Below, piece by piece: positions 8,250 through 16,741 of a stretch of 64,000 nt of DNA (position 1 is the first letter of the stretch; each line of letters begins with the position of its first letter). The stretch covers positions 8,824-72,823 of the forward strand of contig CAYXPY010000009.1 of the NCBI GenBank assembly GCA_964467345.1, read 5' to 3'. A program made the position numbers and the translations under genes. The notes beneath the pieces are model-generated. The model made no database searches. It saw nothing but the letters and a program-made list of their open reading frames with translations, and was not told where the DNA came from. This DNA comes from SM1-50 sp964467345 (GTDB taxonomy: Archaea > Thermoplasmatota > E2 > DHVEG-1).

Positions 8250-8657
8250 CTATTTCAGAGTGACCTTTATTTTTGGTACTTTTGCCTTTACTTTCTTACA
8301 GTGCACTTTGTTTTCCCGTGCAAGCCAGCCAAGCGCAGCGTATGCATCAACCTCGTTAATCTGTGCGGTCTTTGCTATGGTCGAGATATCGATCTCCCCT
8401 TGTCTGGCGACGGTGTTCCAGACTTTACCGGCATCAGTTCCAATCTTCGGAGTCAGGTTTGTTTGTCCTAATTTATATAAATTATTTTCTCGTCGTATCT
8501 TATCTTCCCGTGCAAGCCATCCGATAGCTGTCCAGAGTTCGTCTTCTTTTAATTTTGTTGAATGAAGCAAAGCTTCTTCTTTTAATGGTCCTTTTGTGTT
8601 AAGTATCTTCCATACTTTCCCAGCATTCCATCCAAATTCATCTATAACTGTTTTCAT
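8250..8657 (-). CDS. Winged-helix protein with duplicated domain (DUF2582-like)
   Basis: This 135-residue paralogue of the proteins at 6522-6929 and 55074-55487 has the same two-unit build: NAGKVWKIL...TAIGWLAREDKIRR and DAGKVWNTV...AALGWLARENKVHC, followed by a short lysine-rich tail (KKVKAKVPKIKVTLK). The central TNL-x-x-KIG-x-DAGK link is shared by all three. ATG 8657 follows GTGAGGA, and a TATA-like box (AAATATATTTAAT) lies near 8691-8704. Likely nucleic-acid binding; partner and targets unknown. Confidence 0.82.
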   Translation of the reverse strand: MKTVIDEFGWNAGKVWKILNTKGPLKEEALLHSTKLKEDELWTAIGWLAREDKIRRENNLYKLGQTNLTPKIGTDAGKVWNTVARQGEIDISTIAKTAQINEVDAYAALGWLARENKVHCKKVKAKVPKIKVTLK

Positions 8658-8751
8658 GATCTGTCCTCACGTTGGAACGATATCTGGTTCATGATTAAAT
8701 ATATTTTCATTTTCTGTTGTGTAATTTGTTGTCTTTATGAAAAAAATTTCA

Positions 8752-9288
8752 TCATCGGTTCGACGAATCCATTTGTTCTGTTTCCGCTTCGGTTTTTTCT
8801 GCACCAACCGCAATGAGGTATCCTCTGGCTCGTTCAGTGTATCGGTACTGGTTTACTTTTTCCCAAAATTTTTTCGAATGATCTGGATGGAGCAGGTGGG
8901 CAAGCTCATGGATGATGATGTAATCCTGCACCCAGGGTGGCATGGTTTTTACCTTCTCTGAGATTCGGATGGTTCGGTCCAGGGACGTGCAGCTTCCATA
9001 TCTGGTATTTTGATTGGTGACAAACCGGATGGAGAAATCAAGGGTCCCGTCGAAGTATCTCTTATTAAGATACTGGGCACGCTGGAGGAGCCCTTGGTCG
9101 CTTTCTTTGTTTGTCTTTTTCTGTTCCCATCGTTTGTTTCTCTCGACCATGCGTGCAATCCATTTCTGCTCATCTTTCACAGTCATCCCTGCGGGAAGAT
9201 AAATCCAGAGATGATTGTCCCCATATTTCGTTTGAATCGTTTTTTTCCGTCGTTTACTACGGATCACTGTTATTTGAGAAGGAGTCAT
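8752..9288 (-). CDS. YgjP-like metallopeptidase-domain protein (M48/DUF45)
   Basis: A 178-residue cytosolic protein with the zinc-metallopeptidase helix IIIHELAHLLHPDHSKKFW (HExxH plus a downstream His) near residues 128-147. It also has the upstream family block TRYGSCTSLDRTIRIS. That arrangement is the YgjP/DUF45 (WLM/SprT-related) family. The substrate of these proteins is not established. A TATA box CTTATAAG at 9313-9320 lies about 28 bases before the ATG, which suggests a leaderless mRNA. The last 15 residues are acidic and not conserved in the family. Confidence 0.85.
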   Translation of the reverse strand: MTPSQITVIRSKRRKKTIQTKYGDNHLWIYLPAGMTVKDEQKWIARMVERNKRWEQKKTNKESDQGLLQRAQYLNKRYFDGTLDFSIRFVTNQNTRYGSCTSLDRTIRISEKVKTMPPWVQDYIIIHELAHLLHPDHSKKFWEKVNQYRYTERARGYLIAVGAEKTEAETEQMDSSNR

Positions 9289-9385
9289 AGCACAACCTAG
9301 AATAAAAAAACATCTTATAAGGGTTGTTTCAAAACAATAAAATTAAAAATAAAGAAAAAAAAAAGAAAAAATTTGGGTAAGTGTT

Positions 9386-10051
9386 CTATTTATTCATCGG
9401 AGAAAGGTCAAATCCCCGAACGACCTTTGCAAAGCCGAAGAAGAGGGTGATGGCTTTGTCAGTAATAGATCCTGATCGGTGGATGTACAATCCGAAGAAA
9501 TCTGACATCAGTCCGATCTGTCTACCCGTGAACATCTTTATCCCAAATGGATAGGGGTCAAGTATGATGGTACGGCTGTTGAGAACAAAATTTGATCGTC
9601 CAGAGTAGTACCATCCGGTTAAAGGCCGTGCGATGTTGAGTTTGTTTTTACCTAACGCGAGGAATTTGTTTGTAAATCCCCAACTCATGATAAAAACGTT
9701 TTTTCTGACGGGGCGTAGCTGGTTGAGTTTGAAGTTGAGACCAATGGATCCCGTAAGAATCTGCAGTAACATGATAAGAATAGGATGCCTACCGTTTTCA
9801 GCGATGAAGCTTTGGACGATATCGATTAACGATGAGACCGATGTCGCTGTGGCCATTTTATCAATCAGTGCAGGGAGGAACTTATCCATGGTGGTGAGAT
9901 CGCTGTCGGCGAGTTGCATTCGTTTGATGCTGCCGATGGTTTTTACTTCCACCTGGTCCTGAATCGTGGTCTGTGCCATCACTGGGCTTACGGTAACCCC
10001 CAGGAAGAGAAGAATTACGCCTATTGCACATATTCCCTTAATTTTTGTCAT
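9386..10051 (-). CDS. Secreted protein, member of a tandem paralogous pair
   Basis: The 221-residue protein has a classical signal peptide (MTKIKGICAIGVILLFLGV... cut after PVMAQ, about residue 26) and no other membrane helix. The last 110 residues align with the neighbour at 10233: FIMSWGF/FVISYGA, SGRSNF.../..., TIILDPYPFG/TLILERHPFG, GRQIGLMSDFFGLYI/GPQLGIMRGFRGIFL, and the shared ending RGFDLSPMNK/RAFDLTPLSK. No known domain was recognised. The C-terminal half looks beta-rich. Function unknown; the conserved half is probably the active or binding part. Confidence 0.75.
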   Translation of the reverse strand: MTKIKGICAIGVILLFLGVTVSPVMAQTTIQDQVEVKTIGSIKRMQLADSDLTTMDKFLPALIDKMATATSVSSLIDIVQSFIAENGRHPILIMLLQILTGSIGLNFKLNQLRPVRKNVFIMSWGFTNKFLALGKNKLNIARPLTGWYYSGRSNFVLNSRTIILDPYPFGIKMFTGRQIGLMSDFFGLYIHRSGSITDKAITLFFGFAKVVRGFDLSPMNK

Positions 10052-10109
10052 GTTTTTACCCTCGTTTACGAAATCGATTATTTTCTTATGAATCTATATT
10101 ATCTTATTC

Positions 10110-10126
10110 ATTTATATAATTTTCTA
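10110..10126 (-). promoter_or_regulatory. Shared promoter element, copy 1
   Basis: ATTTATATAATTTTCTA on the plus strand (TAGAAAATTATATAAAT as read by the gene) is 17 bases identical to the element at 10951-10967. It contains the TATA box and lies 59 bases before the start codon of the secreted protein ending at 10051. Confidence 0.6.
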
Positions 10127-10232
10127 CGTTGTCTAAGGCAATTGTCGATTTTCTAGCTTCAACACAACAGGTTAAATCATGTCTGAACCGAGGTACATCG
10201 GAAGGAAAAAAAGGAGAAAAAAAGGATGACGT

Positions 10233-10904
10233 TTATTTCGAAAGCGGGGTGAGATCAAAAGCACGGATCCGACGTGCCCCACCGATAAAGAGCACATAAG
10301 AGTTCCCGGTCAATTTGCTTTCGATATCAAGGAATATTCCTCTGAAGCCTCTCATGATCCCCAGTTGTGGCCCCGTCATTCTTTGATGTACTCCAAAAGG
10401 ATGTCGTTCAAGGATGAGGGTTTTTCCCTTTAAGAGCCGTGCGGTGTCTGAATAACGCCACATCGAGAATCCTTCCTTGAACAGATCAATTGAGTTTTCT
10501 TTTCGTGGGTTTAACCGATGATAGGCCCCATAACTGATGACAAAGAAGTTGGAACTGAGCCGAGAAGAGGATTTTCCAAGAAGATCAAGAATGTTTATCC
10601 CAGCAATACTAAATGCTTGGGTTTTTTGGAGGTATTGAAGTATTTTTGAGAACATTTCGTTGATGACTGCGTATTTACTGTAGTCTTTTTCAAACACGAG
10701 GTCGCGGAGTTTTTGAACAAACTCACTAAAGGTGTTGGATTCGAAGGCGATACGTTCGACATCCTGCATGAATGTCTCGATTGTCGTTGTTTCTTGGCAT
10801 GCTAGCTCTTCCGATGATGTCGTTTGTGCCGAAACAGGCAGAAGTGCGACACCCATTAGGAGAAAGATCATGGTTGTTGCAAGAATTGTTTTTTTATACA
10901 TCAT
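10233..10904 (-). CDS. Secreted protein, member of a tandem paralogous pair
   Basis: This 223-residue paralogue of the gene at 9386-10051 has a signal peptide ending at PVSAQ near residue 27, a helical N-terminal half (VERIAFESNTFSEFVQKLRD) and the conserved C-terminal half ending RAFDLTPLSK. The N-terminal halves of the two proteins have diverged strongly while the C-terminal halves and the promoters stayed similar. This pattern fits duplication followed by specialisation. The start could be ATG 10904 or the ATG three bases further in. No domain was recognised. Confidence 0.75.
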   Translation of the reverse strand: MMYKKTILATTMIFLLMGVALLPVSAQTTSSEELACQETTTIETFMQDVERIAFESNTFSEFVQKLRDLVFEKDYSKYAVINEMFSKILQYLQKTQAFSIAGINILDLLGKSSSRLSSNFFVISYGAYHRLNPRKENSIDLFKEGFSMWRYSDTARLLKGKTLILERHPFGVHQRMTGPQLGIMRGFRGIFLDIESKLTGNSYVLFIGGARRIRAFDLTPLSK

Positions 10905-10950
10905 GATACCTCTTTTTGACCGCTCAGTGGTATCTTAATTATTTTACTGT

Positions 10951-10967
10951 ATTTATATAATTTTCTA
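10951..10967 (-). promoter_or_regulatory. Shared promoter element, copy 2
   Basis: Identical over 17 bases to 10110-10126, here 47 bases before the start codon of the second secreted paralogue. It includes the TATA box and a flanking A-rich block. Confidence 0.6.
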
Positions 10968-10980
10968 TTTTGTGTGTTTT

Positions 10981-11487
10981 TCAGTTGATGTAAGGATTCG
11001 TATTTGAAACATCAAATCCTTGGACAAGTTCTATCCGTGGTATTTCTTTCTGGGGAATCCATCCGTGGACAGGATAGACAAGGTTTGGGAAGAATTTCCG
11101 AATGTTTGTTGAAAATTCAGTGATGATATGATGTTCTCCGAATTGTTTTTTACTGATTTCATAGGTTTTCTGTCCAGTGGTCTGTTCATCAAGATATCCT
11201 AATGAATGGATATATTCATGTAAGAGGACGTGAAAGATGTAAGGTTTGAGAAGAGACTTGTCGGTTTGTAGGATACGACGAAGTGGTGTTTTGTTTACGA
11301 TGATAATATTAGAGGCAACAGGGTAATATGCTCCGATAAAACCATCCAGAGAAGCTCCGATTTCCTGAAGGCCCAGCATAAGGCCAGCCCGTGACCGTCG
11401 TTCGTTTTTCTGGACTGCTTTTTTTACTTCCTCGAATGTTTCAATCAGGCTTTGATGTATTTCAGAAAGGTCTGTTCTCTGTTTCAT
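10981..11487 (-). CDS. Putative zinc metallopeptidase-like protein (HExxH)
   Basis: The 168-residue protein has no signal peptide. HVLLHEYIHSLGYLDE near residues 86-101 is a canonical HExxH zinc helix. An upstream strand IIIVNKTPLRRIL and the preceding GFIGAYYP give the edge-strand layout of small metzincin-like or gluzin-like folds. FGEHHIITEF about 20 residues later could supply the third ligand. I do not recognise the exact family; archaeal proteins of this type are usually annotated as hypothetical. A TATA box near 11510-11518 overlaps a small inverted repeat. Confidence 0.65.
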   Translation of the reverse strand: MKQRTDLSEIHQSLIETFEEVKKAVQKNERRSRAGLMLGLQEIGASLDGFIGAYYPVASNIIIVNKTPLRRILQTDKSLLKPYIFHVLLHEYIHSLGYLDEQTTGQKTYEISKKQFGEHHIITEFSTNIRKFFPNLVYPVHGWIPQKEIPRIELVQGFDVSNTNPYIN

Positions 11488-11502
11488 TGTAAGAATCCTT
11501 AG

Positions 11503-11516
11503 TTAACGATTGTTAA
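11503..11516 (-). promoter_or_regulatory. Inverted repeat overlapping a TATA box
   Basis: TTAACGATTGTTAA has five-base arms (TTAAC/GTTAA) and abuts the minus-strand TATA-like GTATATTAAC upstream of the metallopeptidase-like gene. It has the form of a small repressor operator. Arms are short, so chance is possible. Confidence 0.25.
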
Positions 11517-11585
11517 TATACTTTTCTATCTCCCTAGAGAACGTAAGGCACATCTCGAACGATGATGATGGAGAAAAGACTATGG

Positions 11586-11885
11586 TTAGTATTGACGCCA
11601 CCGATGTTCACATTTGGTACAGGTAAAAATCCGTGTCTCAGGTTCGTCACTTGCCCGAGTCTGCCGTAAAATCCAATACGCCTCTTTATTTCCACATTTG
11701 GGGCATTCGATACGTGTTTTAGGTAGAATATCGATCTTCTTCTCCAGAACGACCGTTTCCTTCTTTTTCTGTTTTTCAACGACCACTGCGCTTCCCTGCT
11801 TCTTCTTTTCAAACCCGCAGCTATTGCAGACGAAACAATCCCCTTTGGGAAGCATCAGCACTTTACATTTAGGACAAAATTCCAT
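11586..11885 (-). CDS. tfs: Transcription factor S (TFS, TFIIS/RPB9-like)
   Basis: This 99-residue protein has an N-terminal zinc ribbon (FCPKCKVLMLPKGDCFVCNSCG) and a C-terminal TFIIS-type ribbon (IECPKCGNKEAYWILRQTRASDEPETRIFTC). The acidic hairpin residues D-E sit in RASDEPET. Archaeal TFS stimulates RNA polymerase to cleave the nascent transcript and restart after stalling. ATG 11885 is chosen over an upstream in-frame ATG because GAGGAG lies 5 bases before it. It overlaps the Nudix gene by 17 bases and is probably translated from the same mRNA. Confidence 0.95.
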   Translation of the reverse strand: MEFCPKCKVLMLPKGDCFVCNSCGFEKKKQGSAVVVEKQKKKETVVLEKKIDILPKTRIECPKCGNKEAYWILRQTRASDEPETRIFTCTKCEHRWRQY

Positions 11886-12285
11886 GGTTACTCCTCTTGA
11901 ATGCATCCTTCACAATCTGGGCATGATCAAATGCTAATGCCGGTAACTCATCAACCTTGAAAAATTTTACATTCCCTGCATCATCTCCTGCATGCAAGGT
12001 TCCACCAATCGGTTCCAACAGATACGCCACCGTGACGGTATGCCCTCGGGGGTCACGACCAGGGTCAGAGTACACCCCAAGCAACTGTGTTATTTTCACA
12101 CGCATGCCTGTTTCCTCAAAAACCTCACGAATCACTGCATTCTCTGTTTTTTCCCCATACTCAACAAAACCACCGGGTAACGCCCAGTGCTCTCGAAACG
12201 GCTCATATTTCCGCTGCACAAGAAGCACCGACTGTTCGCTAATGATGATTCCATCAACAGTCAACGCAGGTGTTCTTGGTCGCAT
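11869..12285 (-). CDS. Nudix hydrolase
   Basis: The 138-residue protein has a complete Nudix box, GGFVEYGEKTENAVIREVFEETGM (Gx5Ex7REUxEExGU), near residues 38-61. The nearby LLVQRKYEPFREHWALPGGF resembles the ADP-ribose pyrophosphatase and MutT-type hydrolases. It should hydrolyse a nucleoside diphosphate linked to another moiety; the substrate cannot be told from sequence. A TATA-like CTTTATA lies about 25-30 bases before ATG 12285 and no ribosome-binding site is visible, so the mRNA is probably leaderless. First gene of a Nudix-TFS unit. Confidence 0.92.
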   Translation of the reverse strand: MRPRTPALTVDGIIISEQSVLLVQRKYEPFREHWALPGGFVEYGEKTENAVIREVFEETGMRVKITQLLGVYSDPGRDPRGHTVTVAYLLEPIGGTLHAGDDAGNVKFFKVDELPALAFDHAQIVKDAFKRSNHGILS

Positions 12286-12371
12286 AAAAAATGAAATAAA
12301 AGGAGGGTATAAAGATTTAACCGGTTTTTTTTGACTCAGGAGAAATGAAAAACAAGGACAATCCAGTTTTA

Positions 12372-12956
12372 TTATCGCTTTAGTTCGATATGTACATCCC
12401 GAATATCCTGAACTCCTTTGAGAGAACCAAGCATGGCAAGTATCGTGTTTGTGATGATCTGTTCAGGAAACTCAGTAAGTGGTATGATCTTGCCATCGAT
12501 AGTGATGCGAAGATGCGGTGCTGAGGGGGTTTGCATTCCTTTTTTGATGATCCGTAATATCTCTTGGATGTTCCCGTCATACCTGGCAATGGTGTTGCTT
12601 CGTTTTCGTCTGGCTCCTATCTGTATCTTGGGGATGGCAGGATCATCAGCTCCTTCGATGAGAACAACGTCAACGTCAATTAGATCAGTGATTCTTCTGA
12701 CAATACTAGCACCATCCATCGGTTCAGGAAGAAGAAAATCTGTCTCACAACGGGAGGAGAATACGACAAGTGACGCACCTGCGTTTTGATGCCGCCAGGT
12801 ATCCTTGTTTTTCGTATCAATCGAAATACTTTTGTCGGTCTGTTTCACCGTCGCAATCCTGTATCCTTCGCGTACAAACTCTTTGATTAGCTGTACGACA
12901 AGTGTTGTTTTTCCCGAATCTGATTCCCCGTAGATTCCAAAAACCGCTGGTGACAT
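12372..12956 (-). CDS. mobB: Molybdopterin-guanine dinucleotide biosynthesis protein B (MobB)
   Basis: The 194-residue P-loop GTPase opens SPAVFGIYGESDSGKTTL (Walker A at about residues 9-16). ATVKQTDKSISIDTKNKDTWRHQNAGA and VVLIEGADD follow, all standard for MobB, which helps attach a nucleotide to molybdopterin. An extra C-terminal part (about 60 residues) is not part of the GTPase core. The start is taken at ATG 12956; an ATG at 13055 would add 33 residues that overlap the divergent promoter. It fits the presence of a pterin-dependent aldehyde oxidoreductase at 18 kb. Confidence 0.9.
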   Translation of the reverse strand: MSPAVFGIYGESDSGKTTLVVQLIKEFVREGYRIATVKQTDKSISIDTKNKDTWRHQNAGASLVVFSSRCETDFLLPEPMDGASIVRRITDLIDVDVVLIEGADDPAIPKIQIGARRKRSNTIARYDGNIQEILRIIKKGMQTPSAPHLRITIDGKIIPLTEFPEQIITNTILAMLGSLKGVQDIRDVHIELKR

Positions 12957-13017
12957 AGATACGGATAATACGTAATACTGTTTATCTTTTCCCCCTCGAC
13001 CCTTGTTTTTTGTAAGG

Positions 13018-13034
13018 GAAAAAATATAACCAGA
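13018..13034 (+). promoter_or_regulatory. TATA box of the MFS gene at 13059
   Basis: GGAAAAAATATAACC lies about 27 bases before ATG 13059. No ribosome-binding site separates them, so the transcript is probably leaderless. The same segment may also serve the divergent mobB gene. Confidence 0.45.
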
Positions 13035-13058
13035 AATCAAATATCCCCCATCCAACGT

Positions 13059-14249
13059 ATGTCACAACAGGGTCGGATCCTCTCAACGGTCAGCCTCATC
13101 CATGCGATTAATGATGCCTCGATTGCAGTCATCTCCATTCTCTTCCCGATCTTCAAACAATTGTTTCAATTGAACTATACACAGATAGGGATTATCACCG
13201 GCGGTGGGCTGTTCATCACCCTGGTCGCCCAACTTCTCTTAGGCAGAGTTGCGGACGGAAAAAACGTTAATTCCTTTTTACTCACCGGGCTTTTCCTGAC
13301 AAGCATCTCCCTTGTGCTGCTGAGCTTGAGCACCGGGTATCTGACGCTTCTTTTCTTTATCTTCATCATGCGGTTTGCGACATCGTTTTTCCATCCGATA
13401 GGTATTGGTTGGATTTCACGGACCTACAAAAAAGGAAGATTAGACTGGGCGATGGGAATACAAAGCGGTCTGTCAGACTTCGGAGCCTTCCTTGCCATCC
13501 TTACCACCTTGTATATCACCCAGTTGACGCACTGGACGATCCCATTGTATGCCTGGGCTTGTATCTGCCTCATTGGTCTTCTTATAAGTATCATCCTTAC
13601 CAAACAGCTCCAACGAGACCTTGTCATCGTTCCAAAAGAACCAAAAAAACATTCACTACAGGAAATGGCAAGCGATGCCCTGAAACGAATAAAAGGAATG
13701 AAACTCCTTGTTCCAGCATTCATCATCAGCGGAGCCTCCTGGGGGATCATCATGACCTACGTTCCGTTACTGCTTGCTGAGCGCACGACCCTTTCACTAC
13801 CAATCATTGGTTTCTTGGTAGCCCTCTGGGCAGGCATCGGGAGTATCACCTCCTTATCCTACGGGAGGATCCGTTCGTTCATACGTCGAAAAAAACTCCT
13901 TGTCGCATCCTACTTAGCAATAGGAATTCTGTGTATATCTCTGGTTATCTTCACACACCTTGTTGTTCTTATCATGGTGATGATCTTCCTTGGCATATCC
14001 GTGTTTATGACCTACCCCGCCCTGGTTTCCTTTGTCTCGGAAGTCACCGATGAGTCGGTCGAGGGATGGACCTTTGGACTGATATTCACCTTCCAGACCG
14101 GTGGTGGGACTGTTCTTCTCTTCCTCAGCGGTGTTCTTTCTGATCTTTTTGGCATCTGGATGCCCTTTGCGGTGCTTGGGACACTCTCCCTTGTCTTCTC
14201 AGTGGCGCTTCTCATAAACTATCGTCTACCATTCGTACAACCCGTGTAG
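13059..14249 (+). CDS. MFS transporter
   Basis: A 396-residue integral membrane protein with about 12 hydrophobic helices split by a basic central loop (residues about 190-215). The loop after helix 2 carries LLGRVADGKN, the equivalent of the MFS motif GxLaDrxGrk. The overall layout resembles the Fsr/fosmidomycin-resistance-like MFS exporters, but the substrate cannot be inferred. It is followed 43 bases later by an EamA transporter; the two may form a unit. Confidence 0.88.
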   Translation: MSQQGRILSTVSLIHAINDASIAVISILFPIFKQLFQLNYTQIGIITGGGLFITLVAQLLLGRVADGKNVNSFLLTGLFLTSISLVLLSLSTGYLTLLFFIFIMRFATSFFHPIGIGWISRTYKKGRLDWAMGIQSGLSDFGAFLAILTTLYITQLTHWTIPLYAWACICLIGLLISIILTKQLQRDLVIVPKEPKKHSLQEMASDALKRIKGMKLLVPAFIISGASWGIIMTYVPLLLAERTTLSLPIIGFLVALWAGIGSITSLSYGRIRSFIRRKKLLVASYLAIGILCISLVIFTHLVVLIMVMIFLGISVFMTYPALVSFVSEVTDESVEGWTFGLIFTFQTGGGTVLLFLSGVLSDLFGIWMPFAVLGTLSLVFSVALLINYRLPFVQPV

Positions 14250-14292
14250 CTAAGAGAAAAACAAATAGCACAGCAGTTGGTTACTCCCCGCT

Positions 14293-15195
14293 ATGCAGAA
14301 GCATGCTTTAGGATTGCTTATCTCTATCATCGCAGTCTCCTTTGCATCTATCTTCATCCTCTCCTGTGAAGCTCCTCCACTCAGCATCGCGTTCTATCGG
14401 CTTTTATTCACCACCCTTCTTCTCGCCCCGGTTCTTTTCATTAGAAAAAAAACACGAGATGAACTCCGCACCCTCCCAAGAAAAACCATCATTATCATGA
14501 TTATTATCGGACTGATTCTTGCGGCGCATTTTGCTTTCTGGGTCACCTCCTTAACACTGACATCCGTTGCTAGCTCTGTTATCCTTGTCACGGCCCATCC
14601 GATGCTTGTCGCCCCGGTTTCCTTCTATTTCCTGAAAGAAAAAATCTCCTTTCTCAACGCCCTTGGTATCGCTATCTCCCTAGCTGGCGTCGGGGTCCTT
14701 GTCGTTGGCAACTACGGGTATGTTGCCTTTGGTCTTGATACCCTTGAGGGAAACATCCTTGCCTTACTTGGCGGGATAGCAGCTGGGCTCTATATCCTTG
14801 GGGGACGAATCCTCAGAAAAACAGTCTCAACCGTCACCTATGCATTCATGGTCTATATGGTCGGGACGATTACCTTGTTTTGTATCTGTCTTGCCCTCAG
14901 CGCTCCAGTGTCCGGTCTTGTCTCCTCTGATTATCTCATCATCCTGCTTATGGCACTCGTCTCCGGAATCTTTGGTCATACCCTCTATAACTGGTCCTTG
15001 GGATATATCCGTGCCTCAGTCATGTCTGTGGCACTCCTAGGCGAACCGATCGGTTCCTCACTTCTGGCGTATGCGATCCCCTGGATTCATCAGGAACCAT
15101 CCGCATATACCATCATTGGTGGTGGCATCATCCTTTTGGGGATTTATCTAACTGCACGAACGATACGGAATCATACCCCTAGAGAAAATGTTTAA
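14293..15195 (+). CDS. EamA/DMT-family transporter
   Basis: The 300-residue product has ten predicted helices in two homologous halves. The first half contains AFWVTSLTLTSVASSVILVTAHPMLVAP and the second GIFGHTLYNWSLGYIRASVMSVALLGEPIGSSLLAY, both typical EamA blocks. These proteins move metabolites, often amino acids or nucleotide-sugar-like compounds. The substrate is not predictable. It starts at ATG 14293 soon after the MFS gene. Confidence 0.9.
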   Translation: MQKHALGLLISIIAVSFASIFILSCEAPPLSIAFYRLLFTTLLLAPVLFIRKKTRDELRTLPRKTIIIMIIIGLILAAHFAFWVTSLTLTSVASSVILVTAHPMLVAPVSFYFLKEKISFLNALGIAISLAGVGVLVVGNYGYVAFGLDTLEGNILALLGGIAAGLYILGGRILRKTVSTVTYAFMVYMVGTITLFCICLALSAPVSGLVSSDYLIILLMALVSGIFGHTLYNWSLGYIRASVMSVALLGEPIGSSLLAYAIPWIHQEPSAYTIIGGGIILLGIYLTARTIRNHTPRENV

Positions 15196-15221
15196 AAAAG
15201 GAATCTTCTTAGTGGGACCGT

Positions 15222-15839
15222 ATGACAACAAAAACTAACACGATGATCGGGGCAGCTCTTGCAGTCACAATCATCATATCTATTGGTATCCTCATCTACG
15301 TCAATCTGCCCAAACAGACAGATGTTGTTATCGACGAGGACGATACTGACATAGCAAAGAAAACAGCACCATCGGTTTTTTCATTGATTTACGATGACGA
15401 ACAAAAGAATTACACGCTTAACGGACTTCAACAGATGGAAACCTATACTGCAAAAGGAGGGTATCGGACACAATCAGGATTCATCAGAGGATTCGGAAAC
15501 TACACCGGAGTCAATATCACAACCCTCGTTAGCATGTTTCCACCAGTCCCCTATCAATTCAGTCTTATCATAACCTCAGAAGACAACGAGACACAACAAT
15601 TTGATTATACCACCATCCAAGGACACATCGATGTGTATGACCCGGACAATGCCTCAAATCCAGATCCGATCGGCAAGGGAAACATGACCATGTTGCTTGC
15701 CTTCCAATACGAGGGAGATTGGTTGGATGAAGCCAACGAGGGAACATTAAAAATAGTCTTTGTCGACAAACAAGGATCAATTACGCAATCTTCGCTGTGG
15801 TGGAAAAAAGTCATATCGATGCGAATCATCACCGAATAA
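15222..15839 (+). CDS. Membrane-anchored protein with sulfite-oxidase-like small domain
   Basis: The 205-residue protein has one N-terminal helix (residues about 8-27) and an outward domain. FSLIYDDEQKNYTLNGLQQMETYTAKGGYRTQSG, then FGNYTGVNITTLVSMF and VTIT-like strands, follow the order of the small molybdopterin-oxidase (sulfite oxidase) fold, where a target loop TGV-x-ITTLV occurs. The metal-cofactor cysteine of true enzymes is not seen, so it is probably a non-catalytic relative. A similar domain occurs at 16742. A TATA-like TTTAAAA lies just upstream. Assignment is tentative. Confidence 0.6.
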   Translation: MTTKTNTMIGAALAVTIIISIGILIYVNLPKQTDVVIDEDDTDIAKKTAPSVFSLIYDDEQKNYTLNGLQQMETYTAKGGYRTQSGFIRGFGNYTGVNITTLVSMFPPVPYQFSLIITSEDNETQQFDYTTIQGHIDVYDPDNASNPDPIGKGNMTMLLAFQYEGDWLDEANEGTLKIVFVDKQGSITQSSLWWKKVISMRIITE

Positions 15840-15921
15840 ACCACAAGTCTAGTCTCGGTAACCACTAGTTCCTCGTCATCGGAAATTATTTCTTATTCTT
15901 TGATATTCTCTTTCTTGCACG

Positions 15922-16662
15922 ATGAGAGATATTCAAGAACTAATCAAGAGTACCGAAAAATATCATTCGGTGTTGGTACAACGAGGTTTTGAGAGTAAAA
16001 AAAACACAGTCGCCTATGTCATCTCAAATGGCCAACCCCGGGTCCTGAAATGGTTCGTCCCCGGATTGAGACGCAACATGGAAATCGAATATAACGTTTT
16101 ACAGACAGGCTTTTCTAATCTCTCCATCCCAGCCCCCTTTGAAAAAGATACGGAAAACAATGTTCTAGTGATGAGCTACATCGTAGGGAAAAACATCTGT
16201 GAAATCATCAACGATATCGAGACGAGCGTTGAGGAGAAAGAACAGGTGACTGGTCAGCTTGCCGATTGGTTTGTTCGTTTCCATACGTTTTTTAAAACAG
16301 AGAAAGAGTTCCGCATCCGCGGTGATGCGACCCTTAGAAATTTTATCCTTAACAAAAATCAGGTCTGGGGAGTGGATTTTGAAGAATCACGTAGTGGAAA
16401 ACCATCTGAGGACCTGGCAAGTCTCTGTGTCTCCCTGTTAAGCACAGATCCGATGTTTACCGATGAAAAGTTCAGACTCTGTCAGAAATTCCTTGAGTCC
16501 TATCGGAGATCGGTGCAATGGACCGTGGATAACATCAACGCAGAGATTGCCTATGCGATGCTTGAACGCATTCAGTGGCGTCCAAAACATGAAGAAATAC
16601 TTAGAGAATACGCCATAAAAATACGAAGGAAAGGATTACGTGCAGCGCAGCATAATTTTTAA
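15922..16662 (+). CDS. Kinase-fold (aminoglycoside phosphotransferase/Bud32-like) protein
   Basis: The 246-residue cytosolic protein carries recognisable kinase-fold landmarks. They are a lysine in RVLKWFVPG (about residue 40, beta-3 lysine), a catalytic loop IRGDATLRNFIL near residue 134 (GD-x4-N pattern) and VWGVDFEES (DFG equivalent) followed by DLASLC. It resembles APH or lipopolysaccharide-kinase types rather than true protein kinases. The substrate is unknown. It sits alone between two extracytoplasmic protein genes. Confidence 0.7.
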   Translation: MRDIQELIKSTEKYHSVLVQRGFESKKNTVAYVISNGQPRVLKWFVPGLRRNMEIEYNVLQTGFSNLSIPAPFEKDTENNVLVMSYIVGKNICEIINDIETSVEEKEQVTGQLADWFVRFHTFFKTEKEFRIRGDATLRNFILNKNQVWGVDFEESRSGKPSEDLASLCVSLLSTDPMFTDEKFRLCQKFLESYRRSVQWTVDNINAEIAYAMLERIQWRPKHEEILREYAIKIRRKGLRAAQHNF

Positions 16663-16741
16663 ACAAACATGCGCGGGAAGAACCATGCACATCCCCCATA
16701 ATAATTAAATATCTATCTTTGTATGCATCCAATCGATACCT

